DNA from: a virus
Virus record (IMG/VR): IMGVR_UViG_3300044613_001958
Location: 1-27,874 of that record
Strand: one strand, 5' to 3'
DNA: 27,874 nucleotides
Of this stretch, positions 13,129 through 22,368 are shown piece after piece; position 1 is the first letter of the stretch; each line of letters opens with the position of its first letter. The translations under genes and the position numbers were made by a program. Below the pieces are notes generated by a model that was not told the DNA's origin, did no database searches, and worked only from the letters and a program-made list of their open reading frames with translations.

Positions 13129-13188
13129 TTAACGACTTCCACCGCAGCACCCGCCACGTGGTTTAGTTGGTTTTGTTCCTTTTGGCAT
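13129..13188 (-). CDS. 19-aa Gly/Cys-rich micropeptide, hypothetical
   Basis: ATG at 13188 shares a base with the stop of the preceding gene (TAATG) and is preceded by AGGAGG at 9 bases, a strong ribosome binding site rare in this genome. The peptide is basic and ends PRGGCCGGSR. It lies between a small head-region protein and the scaffold gene, in an 84-base gap that is otherwise unexplained. It could be a metal-binding, structural or regulatory peptide, or merely the product of a coupled start. The short length keeps confidence low. Confidence 0.4.
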   Translation of the reverse strand: MPKGTKPTKPRGGCCGGSR

Positions 13189-13541
13189 TACTTGGCTCCT
13201 CCTTTTTTAGCTTCAATAACCGCCAATCTTTCGGCAAGTTCTTGATTTTGTTTTAATAACATTGCAACGATGTCATTCGACTGCTGCGCTTGCTGACCTT
13301 TACGCACCACAGGGTACTTCTCGGCATGTGCTTCTGCAACTCCAATCTCTGCCGCTTCATCAACTGTTAGTTCAACTTCTTCAATCGTGTACTTCTCACG
13401 CTTGTCTTTGCTCAAAGTTGATTTGTAAGCGTTGTAAAAACTTTTGTTTGATGGATTTGATGGCACGTGCTTTTTGTTGCCCCTTGCATCAGTAATTAAT
13501 AGTAACTTGTACTTCTTTGTTTGTGTCGGATTTGTTTCCAT
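13188..13541 (-). CDS. Small head-region protein with helical C-terminus, 117 aa
   Basis: The N-terminal half (METNPTQTKKYKLLLITDAR, GNKKHVPSNPSNKSFYNAYK) is basic and polar. The C-terminal third (DIVAMLLKQNQELAERLAVI, then EAKKGGAK) is an amphipathic helix able to form a coiled coil. Such small proteins between minor head and scaffold genes are often scaffold or capsid-maturation accessories, but no family is recognised here. It ends in an overlap (TAATG) with a 19-aa frame and contains, in its last codons, a strong Shine-Dalgarno-like AGGAGG. Confidence 0.65.
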   Translation of the reverse strand: METNPTQTKKYKLLLITDARGNKKHVPSNPSNKSFYNAYKSTLSKDKREKYTIEEVELTVDEAAEIGVAEAHAEKYPVVRKGQQAQQSNDIVAMLLKQNQELAERLAVIEAKKGGAK

Positions 13542-13544
13542 TGT

Positions 13545-14456
13545 TTATTTATTTAGTGAATTGATAATGTTTTTCGGTACTAAACTTGTTGGTATTGGGT
13601 ATGCTTGATGTCCGCAATTGTAACCACCACGGTAAACAGGGAAGTTGCTTGTGTTCGTGTCCTCATACATGCCCTCTGGTAATCCTGTTCGGTCGTATAT
13701 CTGTCCTTTCATTGCCTTAAATTCTTCAAAGTTACCTTTGATAATCTTTGGCAATTCGCTTATGTGATAGTATTGTTTTTGTGTCAATGCCTTACAAAAC
13801 GTGCGTGTTGTCTTTATGTTACTGCCTACATATCTATACCACTCCCATCCCAAGTCCGAGGATATAACGCTGTTTACCGTTGCCGTGTATTGATTGATTG
13901 AGTCGGTTGCAATCTGCTTTGTGTACTTAACCAATGCACCATCGATTTCGGGAGTGCCATTGATGAAGTTGTTTAACTCCTTTGTCATCTTTGAGTAGCT
14001 TCCACCTGTTGTTGTGTAAGTCATAATCATTTCACGTATCGGAGTGATTAGCGATGTGTTTAACCCGCTTTCGGTCATGCTTTCAACCATAAGCGTAACC
14101 GATTGTTTACGTATAGCTTCTAATACCTTTGGCGGTTTAAACTTCTTTTCTAATGCCTTAAAGTAATTATTGTTTAACGTATCAACCTTTTCATACAACT
14201 TGCCTAATTTAGTAACGCTTTCAAGATAATCAGTGTCATCAAGTATAATGCTTTCCAAATCAGTTTTGAGGTCGGATAAAAGTTTGATATTCCTTGCTGA
14301 ATTGGTAATGGTATCGCCTTGTACGATTAATTCCTTTTGAAACCTCAACAAACGCCTGTAAATCTGCTCTTGAATGGCAGGGATGGCTTCATTGAAGTCA
14401 ATCAAACCATTATCAACTGCATCAAGTACCTTTTGTATGTCTTTACTCGCTGACAC
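13545..14456 (-). CDS. MuF-type minor head protein, 303 aa
   Basis: The N-terminal half is helical (RRLLRFQKELIVQGDTITNS). The C-terminal half carries the SPP1 gp7/Mu gpF pattern: helix ATDSINQYTATVNSVISSDL, GWEWYRYVGSNIKTTRTFCK, ALTQKQYYHISELP, and the closing GGYNCGHQAYPIP (about residues 277-289), where Arg, Cys and His are the conserved features of the domain. MuF proteins sit near the portal inside the procapsid and help head morphogenesis. The gene overlaps the portal gene by 14 bases, the usual neighbour. No toxin domain is fused to it. Confidence 0.82.
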   Translation of the reverse strand: MSASKDIQKVLDAVDNGLIDFNEAIPAIQEQIYRRLLRFQKELIVQGDTITNSARNIKLLSDLKTDLESIILDDTDYLESVTKLGKLYEKVDTLNNNYFKALEKKFKPPKVLEAIRKQSVTLMVESMTESGLNTSLITPIREMIMTYTTTGGSYSKMTKELNNFINGTPEIDGALVKYTKQIATDSINQYTATVNSVISSDLGWEWYRYVGSNIKTTRTFCKALTQKQYYHISELPKIIKGNFEEFKAMKGQIYDRTGLPEGMYEDTNTSNFPVYRGGYNCGHQAYPIPTSLVPKNIINSLNK

Positions 14457-16155
14457 CTAATATGCTTTCAATTAATTTATCTTTTGCTTCAATATTCTTA
14501 ATCTTTTCAGTTGCGTATTGCTCTAATATCGCATACTTCTGTGATTTAGTTAGATTGATAAAGTCCTTGTTTTCGGCAATGGCACGGTCAACAAAGTCAA
14601 ATATGTAAGTGCTAATCACAGCATCAACCTTGCTCATCAATCTATTGCTTACCAATAGTGCTTTTTGCTCCTCTGTTTTACCACTTGCAGGGTCAAGTTC
14701 AAAGGCAGCACGAAGTTTATTCTGCATTTCGATGTCGTTCGGAAAACGTTTCTTAATAAATTCTAACTCCATTTCACTCAACACAGCATCGTTCAATGTG
14801 CTATCCTTTGCGCTCTTAATTTCATCAACAATAGTTTGTGAACCTAACACATCGAACGTATTGGGAACGATGCAAACAGGACACATTCTTTGTAAATCAG
14901 CATCGTTATAAAGCAAACCATAACGCCATTTGGCAACAAGGAAGCTAATGCGCTCCATTAACAAACCTAAATTGGTTGCAATTGAATAAAATGTGTTGTT
15001 TGTTTCATCTCTATCGTATGCCTTTGCAACACCGCTTTGAGCAGTTGGTGTTGACTCCAAAAACTGCATGTTTACTGCTGCCAACGCACGATAACGCATT
15101 TCATTGATGCGCCTATCTTGCAACTCTGCAATCTCGGGTTGCTTTTGAATGTAACCCATTGGTGGTGTCGGTGCAGGTACTTCGCCCATTGTTGTTTTAG
15201 CAGGTCTTACGCGCAATGTTTCATAAGGCGATAAAGGTATTTGACCGCCTTTGCACTCGCCATTCGTACATGGCACTTTCTCATTATCCCTGTTTAGCCA
15301 TCCGTTACCGTTGCAGGTCGGACATTGTTGGTCTTGATATATCCAAACAGTTGAATGAATGTGCTGCGTAATTTCAGCACGCAAATCACTAAACTCAATT
15401 GTGGCCACGTTTAACCACGGCAACATTGCACGGAATACTGATTGATATTCGCGGCCTAATTCTTCCTCTTCTTCAACTATGCCACCAATGGTAAAGCCGG
15501 GAAACAATCCAAGGTTATGAAAGTATTGCTCAACCATAACCCATTTGTTTGACTTGTAATCACGTTTGTATTTATTCCATGATACTTTATCAATCGAATA
15601 ATAAACATTGCGGTCATCACCATCTTTGTAAACAATAGCATTGTTTTCGTAACTGTATATGATGCGGTCGGAATTGATTATAAACGCTTGTGGCTTTGTA
15701 TATTCTGTTTCGCTTACCTCTTCCTCATTCCATACGATTACAACACCATTAACATCAATTACTGCTTGTTTTAACCCTACTTGAAACGCCCAATTGAATA
15801 ATGATTTTGATGCTGTGAAGTTTTTAGTCAAATAAACATCAAGTTTTTCATCGGCACTTATCTTGCTAAATTCACTTTGGTCAGGGAATTTCAGCATAAA
15901 ACCATCGGCACGTTGTATCTTGTTCAATGAGTTCAACACACGGTCAAACACTTCGCTAAACACAGGTTGGTATGTTTTCTTGCGATATTCCTTTACGATA
16001 TTGTGTTCGTTTGGCCTATTCTCATCAATAAGTTTGTGAGGATATTCATTGTCGGAGTAGTATAGAAAATTCTCATACTCTTCTGCTTCAATATGTGGTT
16101 TACGTATAATTTCCGATACTATCTCGGCATTGATTATGGCAAATTTTTTGTCCAT
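14443..16155 (-). CDS. Portal protein with a four-Cys zinc-ribbon-like insertion, 570 aa
   Basis: Length, position beside the MuF gene, an N-terminal region with a mixed alpha/beta clip-like body, and a long helix-rich C-terminus (RRINEMRYRALAAVNMQFLE, NLGLLMERISFLVAKWRYG) fit a portal protein, the dodecameric ring for DNA entry and exit. Residues 278-281 (CPTC) and 296-301 (CTNGEC) with the CxxCxGxG-like loop form a DnaJ-type or rubredoxin-like zinc site inserted before the segment IPLSPYETLRVRP. I know of similar insertions in portals of Bacteroidota phages but cannot verify. Transcribed after a glycosyltransferase gene and an 87-base gap that holds a repeat. Confidence 0.78.
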   Translation of the reverse strand: MDKKFAIINAEIVSEIIRKPHIEAEEYENFLYYSDNEYPHKLIDENRPNEHNIVKEYRKKTYQPVFSEVFDRVLNSLNKIQRADGFMLKFPDQSEFSKISADEKLDVYLTKNFTASKSLFNWAFQVGLKQAVIDVNGVVIVWNEEEVSETEYTKPQAFIINSDRIIYSYENNAIVYKDGDDRNVYYSIDKVSWNKYKRDYKSNKWVMVEQYFHNLGLFPGFTIGGIVEEEEELGREYQSVFRAMLPWLNVATIEFSDLRAEITQHIHSTVWIYQDQQCPTCNGNGWLNRDNEKVPCTNGECKGGQIPLSPYETLRVRPAKTTMGEVPAPTPPMGYIQKQPEIAELQDRRINEMRYRALAAVNMQFLESTPTAQSGVAKAYDRDETNNTFYSIATNLGLLMERISFLVAKWRYGLLYNDADLQRMCPVCIVPNTFDVLGSQTIVDEIKSAKDSTLNDAVLSEMELEFIKKRFPNDIEMQNKLRAAFELDPASGKTEEQKALLVSNRLMSKVDAVISTYIFDFVDRAIAENKDFINLTKSQKYAILEQYATEKIKNIEAKDKLIESILGVSE

Positions 16156-16165
16156 TAGTAATGTG

Positions 16166-16288
16166 TTCTATTTGCAACCCATTTTTTTTTAGGTTGCTGC
16201 AAAAATTGATATCGCATATTCATTGATTGAATTTGCATAATTTTACATGTTGCTTCTATTTGCATCCCATCTTTTCTTTTGCTGTGCT
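16166..16288. repeat. Imperfect direct repeat at the 3' end of the glycosyltransferase gene
   Basis: TTCTATTTGCAACCCAT (from about 16169) in the gap before the portal gene and TTCTATTTGCATCCCAT (from about 16256) over the last codons of the glycosyltransferase gene differ at one of 17 positions and both run on into T-rich sequence and GCTG. The upstream copy also forms a 6-bp GCAACC/GGTTGC hairpin (16174-16197) around a T9 loop. This looks like a partial duplication of the gene end left after insertion or rearrangement. Confidence 0.5.
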
Positions 16289-17094
16289 TTAAAAGTAAAT
16301 CTCATGTTTAATATCTTGCCATAAATTGTAACTAAAATATCATAAGAATTACGTTGTATATCCGATATTAAATTCCCGCCTATACTTATGCCACAATACC
16401 CATCTTCTTTTACCTCTTTAATTCTCTTTTGATACTTTGCATCTTGATTGAACCAATAAATAGGATTATAGCCAACTACATGCGGTTTTGTATTTGTTTC
16501 GGCCATGGATATAAATAACGGCAATTCATCTGCAATACATCCAGCAAAATTAGTAGGTTTAACTTTTAAATTTTCAAAATTATATGCCCATTTTGACATT
16601 GCAGGATGACCTTTCTTCCACCATATAAACTCACTGTGTATTTCGTAAACTTCTTTGTTTTCAAGTTGATACTCCTTAATAACCTCATTCATATCTGCCC
16701 AAATCGAAAACTTATTGTTTAAACCTTTGTTTTTAATTGCAAAATCAATGTCTTTTAGCTTTTCAATTTCTTCATTAATTGAATTGTTGTTAACCAAAAT
16801 CACATCGGCATCCATAAATAACGTATAATCATACGGTGTTAATTCATCCATGTGCGCTTTTGCTTTAATATAACACGTTTCATTATCCTTTAACGTGTAG
16901 CAATGTGCAGGTATTTCTTTTATTTCTGTAAATAATGCCTTATAATATTCATCCAAACGCGTTATGGTTTCGGTTTGTGTTACCAATGTAATAGGCAACT
17001 CACAACCGTTTGCACGTAATGACATAGCAAGGTTTGCGGCCATGCACCCATAATTTTTATGCCCCACTGCTATTATTAATATTCCTGTTGTCAT
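16243..17094 (-). CDS. Glycosyltransferase, GT-A fold with DxD motif, 283 aa
   Basis: The N-terminus (MTTGILIIAVGHKNYGCMAA) and the acceptor loop lead to YDYTLFMDADVILVNNN with the DxD metal-binding motif DAD (residues 95-97), the centre of GT-A nucleotide-sugar transferases. Later blocks FIWWKKGHPAMSKWAYNF and FAGCIADELPLFISMAE fit the GT8/GT-A style acceptor region. It probably transfers sugar from a nucleotide sugar to a surface glycan, a virion protein or a modified base; the substrate is unknown. It lies between tail-tip genes and the portal gene, so it is a cargo-like insertion in the structural operon, with a repeat at its 3' end. ATGA overlap with the previous gene. Confidence 0.72.
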   Translation of the reverse strand: MTTGILIIAVGHKNYGCMAANLAMSLRANGCELPITLVTQTETITRLDEYYKALFTEIKEIPAHCYTLKDNETCYIKAKAHMDELTPYDYTLFMDADVILVNNNSINEEIEKLKDIDFAIKNKGLNNKFSIWADMNEVIKEYQLENKEVYEIHSEFIWWKKGHPAMSKWAYNFENLKVKPTNFAGCIADELPLFISMAETNTKPHVVGYNPIYWFNQDAKYQKRIKEVKEDGYCGISIGGNLISDIQRNSYDILVTIYGKILNMRFTFKAQQKKRWDANRSNM

Positions 17095-17969
17095 CCGCAG
17101 TTTGAATTGAAGTTGTTAAATGGCGTTTCAAAGATAGTAAAATCTGCCGACCAAATCGACACGTTTTGCATTATTTCGGGAAAATTATTGTTGTACTCAT
17201 CCTCAAATCGGCATCTAATACCGTTTGAAAAGTTATCAGGCAACAATGTAACCTCATCATGGTTGAGCGCAACAACTATGTTTTGATGCGTTTCCTCTGG
17301 AACATGGTCAACAATGGCCTTGTATTTCTTTGCCAATCTTGCCGATAATAACTTACGACTTCCATCACTGCGCACATACACGTTTTTATCACTGCTGATA
17401 ATCGGTTCTTTAAGGTATAATGGCAAGCGGATGTAATTGTTTAAAGGCAATGTAATAGGTGGGAACGGAATAGACACAGTGCGATAAACAAAGCCAAATG
17501 CATTCTCATTATTGAAGTATTGCAACCTTGTTGTCAAACATTTATCTGCAATCTTCTTAAAACATTGATTGCTTACGAAAAAACTTGGCTCGGATGTACC
17601 ACAAGCAAATCCTAATTGAAAACAATCACCATCGAATAGTCCATCCATTAAATCGGATAAAAGAAACGAAAAGTAAATGTTATAAATGGGAACACCGTTT
17701 TGAGTGCCATTAGTTACAATGTTAGTAAAAACATCGTTAAGTATTATTCCTGTTCCGCTTGGTGGTATCTTGTAAACTGTAACGCTGCTAATCACTTCTG
17801 TTGATACTACTTGTGTTTGGAATGCAATATCACCAACATCATAAATCGGATAGCAGAAGTCCTTTTGAATGCCGCAATCGCTATCGGTTACATACTCGGG
17901 TATGCCTGTATTGTTAGATAAATTATAAAAGGTTACAAAACTATTAGGTATGTTTAATATTGATGCCAT
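17091..17969 (-). CDS. Tail-tip/baseplate protein, hypothetical, 292 aa
   Basis: Coupled by single-base overlap with the 733-aa tail protein upstream. The product starts MASILNIPNSFVTFYNLSNN and is beta-rich and polar, with a Cys cluster in the middle (ACGTSEPSFFVSNQCFKKI, ADKCLTTR) and a terminal SNCG. The stretch YIRLPLYLKEPIISSDKNVY then VRSDGSRKLLSARLAKKYKA and a domain with HVPEETHQNIVVALNHDEV resemble baseplate wing domains. Found after the tape measure and the first tail protein, it likely forms the tail tip. No enzymatic motif. Confidence 0.6.
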   Translation of the reverse strand: MASILNIPNSFVTFYNLSNNTGIPEYVTDSDCGIQKDFCYPIYDVGDIAFQTQVVSTEVISSVTVYKIPPSGTGIILNDVFTNIVTNGTQNGVPIYNIYFSFLLSDLMDGLFDGDCFQLGFACGTSEPSFFVSNQCFKKIADKCLTTRLQYFNNENAFGFVYRTVSIPFPPITLPLNNYIRLPLYLKEPIISSDKNVYVRSDGSRKLLSARLAKKYKAIVDHVPEETHQNIVVALNHDEVTLLPDNFSNGIRCRFEDEYNNNFPEIMQNVSIWSADFTIFETPFNNFNSNCG

Positions 17970-20170
17970 TATCTTCTCAATAAAAGTTTAAATGATGCCA
18001 ATCCTGTGTTTGGTTCATGGCTCAATGTTACTATGTTGCCAAGGTATAGGTCATTGCCACAACGAAAACGAATTGCACCATATACGTTTGTTTTTATCGC
18101 TTCAAATTGCACCATTGATAACGGTGCTTCAAATGTCGCATAGATTGTTTTCCAAATGGGGTTGATATAACCACTTTGAAACAATGTGCTATTTATAATG
18201 CTATTCTCAAATATTTGTTGGTCCTCAACCGGGCATGAAGTAGTCATTTGACCGCCTGCCCTAAAGTTACCTGTGCCACTTGTAAACTTTAACGACTCAT
18301 TTGTAACCGTTGGTGTTGGTGCTGCCAATGTACGAAACCACCTCATTAAGTTACGCACAGGTGTGAGCGCAAAGTTCATACGTGTTGCAGGCGAATAAAC
18401 AAACGCAGGCGAAAGGTCAACACCTCTATAAGCGTATAGTTGACCCTCATCTTCAAAAGTATTGATGATAAACAAATCATCATCATAACGCCAATCACTC
18501 GTACCTGTGGCCGCTTGGTTCTTTCTACGTGTTACCTCAATGGTATATCCTGCGCTGATGATGTCGGCCATTAAATCAAGTTCCGAGGGGTTGCTGTTGA
18601 TATTCCTGCGATATTGTCGCTCGGTATTCATTTCATCAAGGCCGTTGTACTCTTCGGCTTCCCACTTGTTATAACCTATTGTTATTGTGCCATAAATCAA
18701 ATCCTTTGCCGTTGTGAATGTGGCCTTATTAACCAATCCAACATCAGCCACAACTGAACCAAGGTAAAAATCATTAATGTTGCCAATCAATAATTCGGTT
18801 TCGTTATTGTCAAACCCCCATCCGATGTTGAATATCTTACGGCAATTGTCAAACATAAACTCAAAACTTGTAAACAATTGTGGCACGCTTGGCTCAATTA
18901 CATTGCGTAAAAACGAACCTTTTGTTATTGAGTAACGCGCCAAACAATCACGCAATTCGCTTTCAATTTGCAACTGTGGACATTCCGATGAATAGTATGC
19001 AGTTGGTAGCCACTCCAATAAATCGGGCAATGATACGGAGTCGGTTGTTGTTTCACCACAAGCACTATTGGCTTCCATGTTGAAATAGTTTACACCGCCA
19101 CTATCATAATCAATGCTTATTACATTTTGGTCAAGTGCTGATGCTGTTGTTTTTAATATCTCTAAATGAAAGTAAAATGCAACAAAATCAAATGGAGTGC
19201 CATTTGTAAATGATGATGAATTTGTTTCATCAAAGGCAATGGTTGTTTGAACGCCATTGGTTAAAGTAACGCCTGTTGCAATTATTGTTGTTCCTAAACT
19301 TATTGCAGGTCCTGTAAATGGGTTTATTTGTATAGCTCTTAAAGTAATTTCAATAAAGCCGTTGTAATTAGGTGTAATATTGAAATTGCCCTTTGTTCGC
19401 CATGTGTAATCAATGTTTGAAACACAATCATCAACGGCAGGTTCATACAAGTAAATAAAATTAAAATACTGACTAAAATCACTGCCACTCATGGGGAATT
19501 CTATATTATCTATTCCCTCATTCTTTGCCACAATTGATGGACTAACATTGTTAACGTTCCAATCTCCAAACTCAATTATCGGATTGTTTGGTAACAATAT
19601 AGGTATGTCATAATAACGTGTTCCTGTTATTCCCGAAGTGTCAAGTGTTAATCCAGCAAAGTTATCTCCATTGTCGTTATCCGCTTTATTTTGCACAAAT
19701 ATATCCTGCCCCTCAATGTTCAAGGTAGTGAATGTCATTGGTGCTATTGCATCACCATCAAAGTTTTGCGTGCTTTGTACGTTCACATCCTGCCCCATAC
19801 GTGATAAGAATATATCCGTGCATTTTGTGGCCGTTACATCGCATTTAATAAAGCAATAATCTAAACACTGTCTTTCAAAAGTATTGAAATCAAATTTTCC
19901 TTGAAAATAAGTAGTAAACCCATCGCCATCTGCACACTCATACTCAATTAACAACTCCATTGTTCCGTTAGCACCATTCGTTTGATACTCGGCAAGTAAT
20001 AAATCATAAGCATCCTCTACCCATTCAAATGAGTTGGTTGTTACATTTGTGAATATACCGTGATGTGTTAGGTTACGTGTAAAGTTACAAGCTATGCCAT
20101 CCCATCCAACTGGCTCATCAACTATTACTGACATATTAGTTATGTCTACTAAACTAAATTGCCATATCAT
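17969..20170 (-). CDS. Distal tail/baseplate protein, 733 aa
   Basis: Follows the tape measure with a 4-base ATGA overlap, the usual place of the distal-tail and baseplate hub genes. It begins MIWQFSLVDITNMSVIVDEP then VGWDGIACNFTRNLTHHGIF, a pattern (EP-GWDG----RN---HG) that recurs in my memory in tail proteins of Bacteroidota phages. The body is beta-rich with several jelly-roll-like parts (NYNGFIEITLRAIQINPFTG) and Cys pairs. The C-terminal 150 residues (RNLMRWFRTLAAPTPTVTNE) end in a beta domain like a hub or fibre attachment. A role in tail-tip structure is likely; the exact protein is not identified. Confidence 0.6.
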   Translation of the reverse strand: MIWQFSLVDITNMSVIVDEPVGWDGIACNFTRNLTHHGIFTNVTTNSFEWVEDAYDLLLAEYQTNGANGTMELLIEYECADGDGFTTYFQGKFDFNTFERQCLDYCFIKCDVTATKCTDIFLSRMGQDVNVQSTQNFDGDAIAPMTFTTLNIEGQDIFVQNKADNDNGDNFAGLTLDTSGITGTRYYDIPILLPNNPIIEFGDWNVNNVSPSIVAKNEGIDNIEFPMSGSDFSQYFNFIYLYEPAVDDCVSNIDYTWRTKGNFNITPNYNGFIEITLRAIQINPFTGPAISLGTTIIATGVTLTNGVQTTIAFDETNSSSFTNGTPFDFVAFYFHLEILKTTASALDQNVISIDYDSGGVNYFNMEANSACGETTTDSVSLPDLLEWLPTAYYSSECPQLQIESELRDCLARYSITKGSFLRNVIEPSVPQLFTSFEFMFDNCRKIFNIGWGFDNNETELLIGNINDFYLGSVVADVGLVNKATFTTAKDLIYGTITIGYNKWEAEEYNGLDEMNTERQYRRNINSNPSELDLMADIISAGYTIEVTRRKNQAATGTSDWRYDDDLFIINTFEDEGQLYAYRGVDLSPAFVYSPATRMNFALTPVRNLMRWFRTLAAPTPTVTNESLKFTSGTGNFRAGGQMTTSCPVEDQQIFENSIINSTLFQSGYINPIWKTIYATFEAPLSMVQFEAIKTNVYGAIRFRCGNDLYLGNIVTLSHEPNTGLASFKLLLRR

Positions 20171-22368
20171 GCTTTTATTCTCAATTTAGCGTTTCTAAAT
20201 TCCGTTCTGCTGTTCGACTTCTCAACATACTTGTTAAAGCCATTCTCATCAATGTTTATGTTCACATTTGTCTTGTGCTTCTCCAATACTTTGCCAAGTT
20301 TCTCAACATCAAAGGTTGATTTGCCTTTGCTTTGGCCTTGATGATATTGCGCTGCAAGGTCGAATGTTCCATTGGCCAATGCCGTTAGTATGTTGTTTGC
20401 AAACGTTGGCTCAACTTCTCTGTTATGTATTGCCGACAATGCAGGATAATAATCACTATTGACCGAAGCAGGAACGACACGCTCACCATGTGATAGGTAT
20501 GCAAGGTTGTTATCGCTGCGACCTGTACCCGCACCAATTAAAAATTCAGTACCATCGGCAAACTTTGGCGGTTTAGTGTTCGCTATCACGGCTATTTGAG
20601 CAGCCGTAGCAACACCTGCGGCTATTGATGCAGGGATGGCAGCAGGTAAACCTAATGTCCATGCTCTACTTATGGCAAGCGCACCATTGATAACGGCTTG
20701 CGCTAAATCAGCATCCTTTTGTTGCTTCCATGCTTGTTGCTTTAATCTTGCTTCTTCTAATTTATAACGCTTTTCAATTTGCGCACGTTGCGACTCTGTT
20801 AAGTTTTTATTGTCAAGTTCACGTTCACGCGCTTCTTCAAGTGCTGCCATGTCAGCATCGAATATGGCTTGCCTGTTTTGTTGCATGATGGTGAATACCG
20901 TGTCAGCAACAACACGTGCTTGGTCGATGGTAAATTGTGAGAGTTCTTTGCGCTTTTGAGCGGCTTTATTTTCAGCATCAATCTCTTCTTGTTTTTTGCG
21001 CCAATAATCATCAATCTCTTTTTGATTTGCAGCTAATTGAGCATTCATTTTAGCCAATATAGCATCCTCTGCTGCCTTTTGTTCTTTCTTGCGATTATTG
21101 ATGCTATCCTCGGTGCGTTCATTGTCAATTTCGCGCATTTTTTGCATCAATTCAGCATACTTTTCTTGCCTTGCTTTGAATGCAGCCGCTTCTTCTTCTT
21201 CAATTTTTCTTTGCCTTTGTCTCGCTTCTTTTGCAGACTTTAATTTTTCTTCCTCTAATTTCTTTTTAGCTTCCAACTCTAAATCATCATACTTCTTATT
21301 GATATCATCAATAGCTTGCCTGTTTTGGTATGCCAACTCAATTAAATATTTACCTTGCAACTCTTCATTAACATTTTGATTGTATATCTCTTGAAGCATT
21401 TTTTCATTGTGCAATTTTTGCAATTGCAACTCTTGCTGCCGCCCTTTAAGCATTCTTTTTATACGTGCTTCATCAAGTTTATCAAGGATATCTTCATTGT
21501 TTTTTTGCAATTCTTGCAATTTCTCATTTCTTTTTATAGCATCCTCTTCAGCATCATCCATTGTTGTCGCTAACGCACCCAAACCAATAACAAGCGCAGC
21601 AAGTCCACCTGTTGCAAGTACCATTGACTCCGATATTGCAACACCTAATGCCATTGATGAAGCCGCAGCTATACGTTGAGCAGCAGACAAAGCATAGGTC
21701 TTAACTTCCATCAGCCCAGTCATCAATGCGCTTTCTTTTTGTAGCAAATTTGTAAGTTCTTGCGTACCTTGAAGCAATGCCATTGATGCTTGTACTTTCA
21801 GCATTGTCTTTTCTAATTCTTTATTTTCCGTGCCAAGTAACGCTTGCGCACCTGCAACCATTGACATACCTGCTGCCAATGCTTTTGCACCCTCGCCAAC
21901 TCTGTTAAGTATATTTTCAAATCTGCTTCCTGCAAACGCTCTAACTTGTCGGCCTGCATCCTCAATGGCATCGGCCAACTCGCCTGCACGCCTTGTAGCT
22001 GCTTGCATTTCCTTTTCGCCTAACGTACCACTTGCAATTTGTGCTTTTAATTCACGCAATTCGGCTTTCATCGATTTGAAACCTTTGGCACTATTAACCG
22101 TGTCGGTTGTTACTTCTTTTAATCCATCAGCAAGTGTGTTTATCGCACCGCCTTGTATCTCTGCTGTTAAGTTTTCAACTTCATTAGACAACTTACCCAT
22201 TTCGGTTGTTGACTTGTTAACTTGTTGAATAAACTCTTTCTGCTCTTGATTTATTAGATTAAACTTGGCAGCATCTTCCTCGCTAATTTTACCCAATAAT
22301 TGCAATTGCTTAATCGCAGGTTCTAACCCCGATGTGTCTGCAACGAATTTAATAATTACGTTTTCCAC
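20167..22368 (-). CDS. Tape measure protein, 733 aa
   Basis: Starts at GTG 22368, whose first base is the last base of the TAG that ends the -1 frame of the tail assembly chaperone gene. Features: N-terminal helical region, a hydrophobic segment around residues 251-268 (LATGGLAALVIGLGALATTM), a long coiled coil (about 270-550), a second hydrophobic stretch (556-597), then FADGTEFLIGAGTGRSDNNL with LSHGERVVPASV, a motif typical of C-terminal ends of siphophage tape measures. At about 1.5 Angstrom per residue, 733 residues suggest a tail near 110 nm (rule of thumb). The protein fixes tail length and probably takes part in DNA entry. Confidence 0.85.
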   Translation of the reverse strand: MENVIIKFVADTSGLEPAIKQLQLLGKISEEDAAKFNLINQEQKEFIQQVNKSTTEMGKLSNEVENLTAEIQGGAINTLADGLKEVTTDTVNSAKGFKSMKAELRELKAQIASGTLGEKEMQAATRRAGELADAIEDAGRQVRAFAGSRFENILNRVGEGAKALAAGMSMVAGAQALLGTENKELEKTMLKVQASMALLQGTQELTNLLQKESALMTGLMEVKTYALSAAQRIAAASSMALGVAISESMVLATGGLAALVIGLGALATTMDDAEEDAIKRNEKLQELQKNNEDILDKLDEARIKRMLKGRQQELQLQKLHNEKMLQEIYNQNVNEELQGKYLIELAYQNRQAIDDINKKYDDLELEAKKKLEEEKLKSAKEARQRQRKIEEEEAAAFKARQEKYAELMQKMREIDNERTEDSINNRKKEQKAAEDAILAKMNAQLAANQKEIDDYWRKKQEEIDAENKAAQKRKELSQFTIDQARVVADTVFTIMQQNRQAIFDADMAALEEARERELDNKNLTESQRAQIEKRYKLEEARLKQQAWKQQKDADLAQAVINGALAISRAWTLGLPAAIPASIAAGVATAAQIAVIANTKPPKFADGTEFLIGAGTGRSDNNLAYLSHGERVVPASVNSDYYPALSAIHNREVEPTFANNILTALANGTFDLAAQYHQGQSKGKSTFDVEKLGKVLEKHKTNVNINIDENGFNKYVEKSNSRTEFRNAKLRIKA

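Noticed and set aside
17129-17136. TATCTTTG before the glycosyltransferase gene as promoter.
   Set aside because: The nearest TTTG is only 15 bases upstream, outside the accepted spacing, and the box is inside a coding region.
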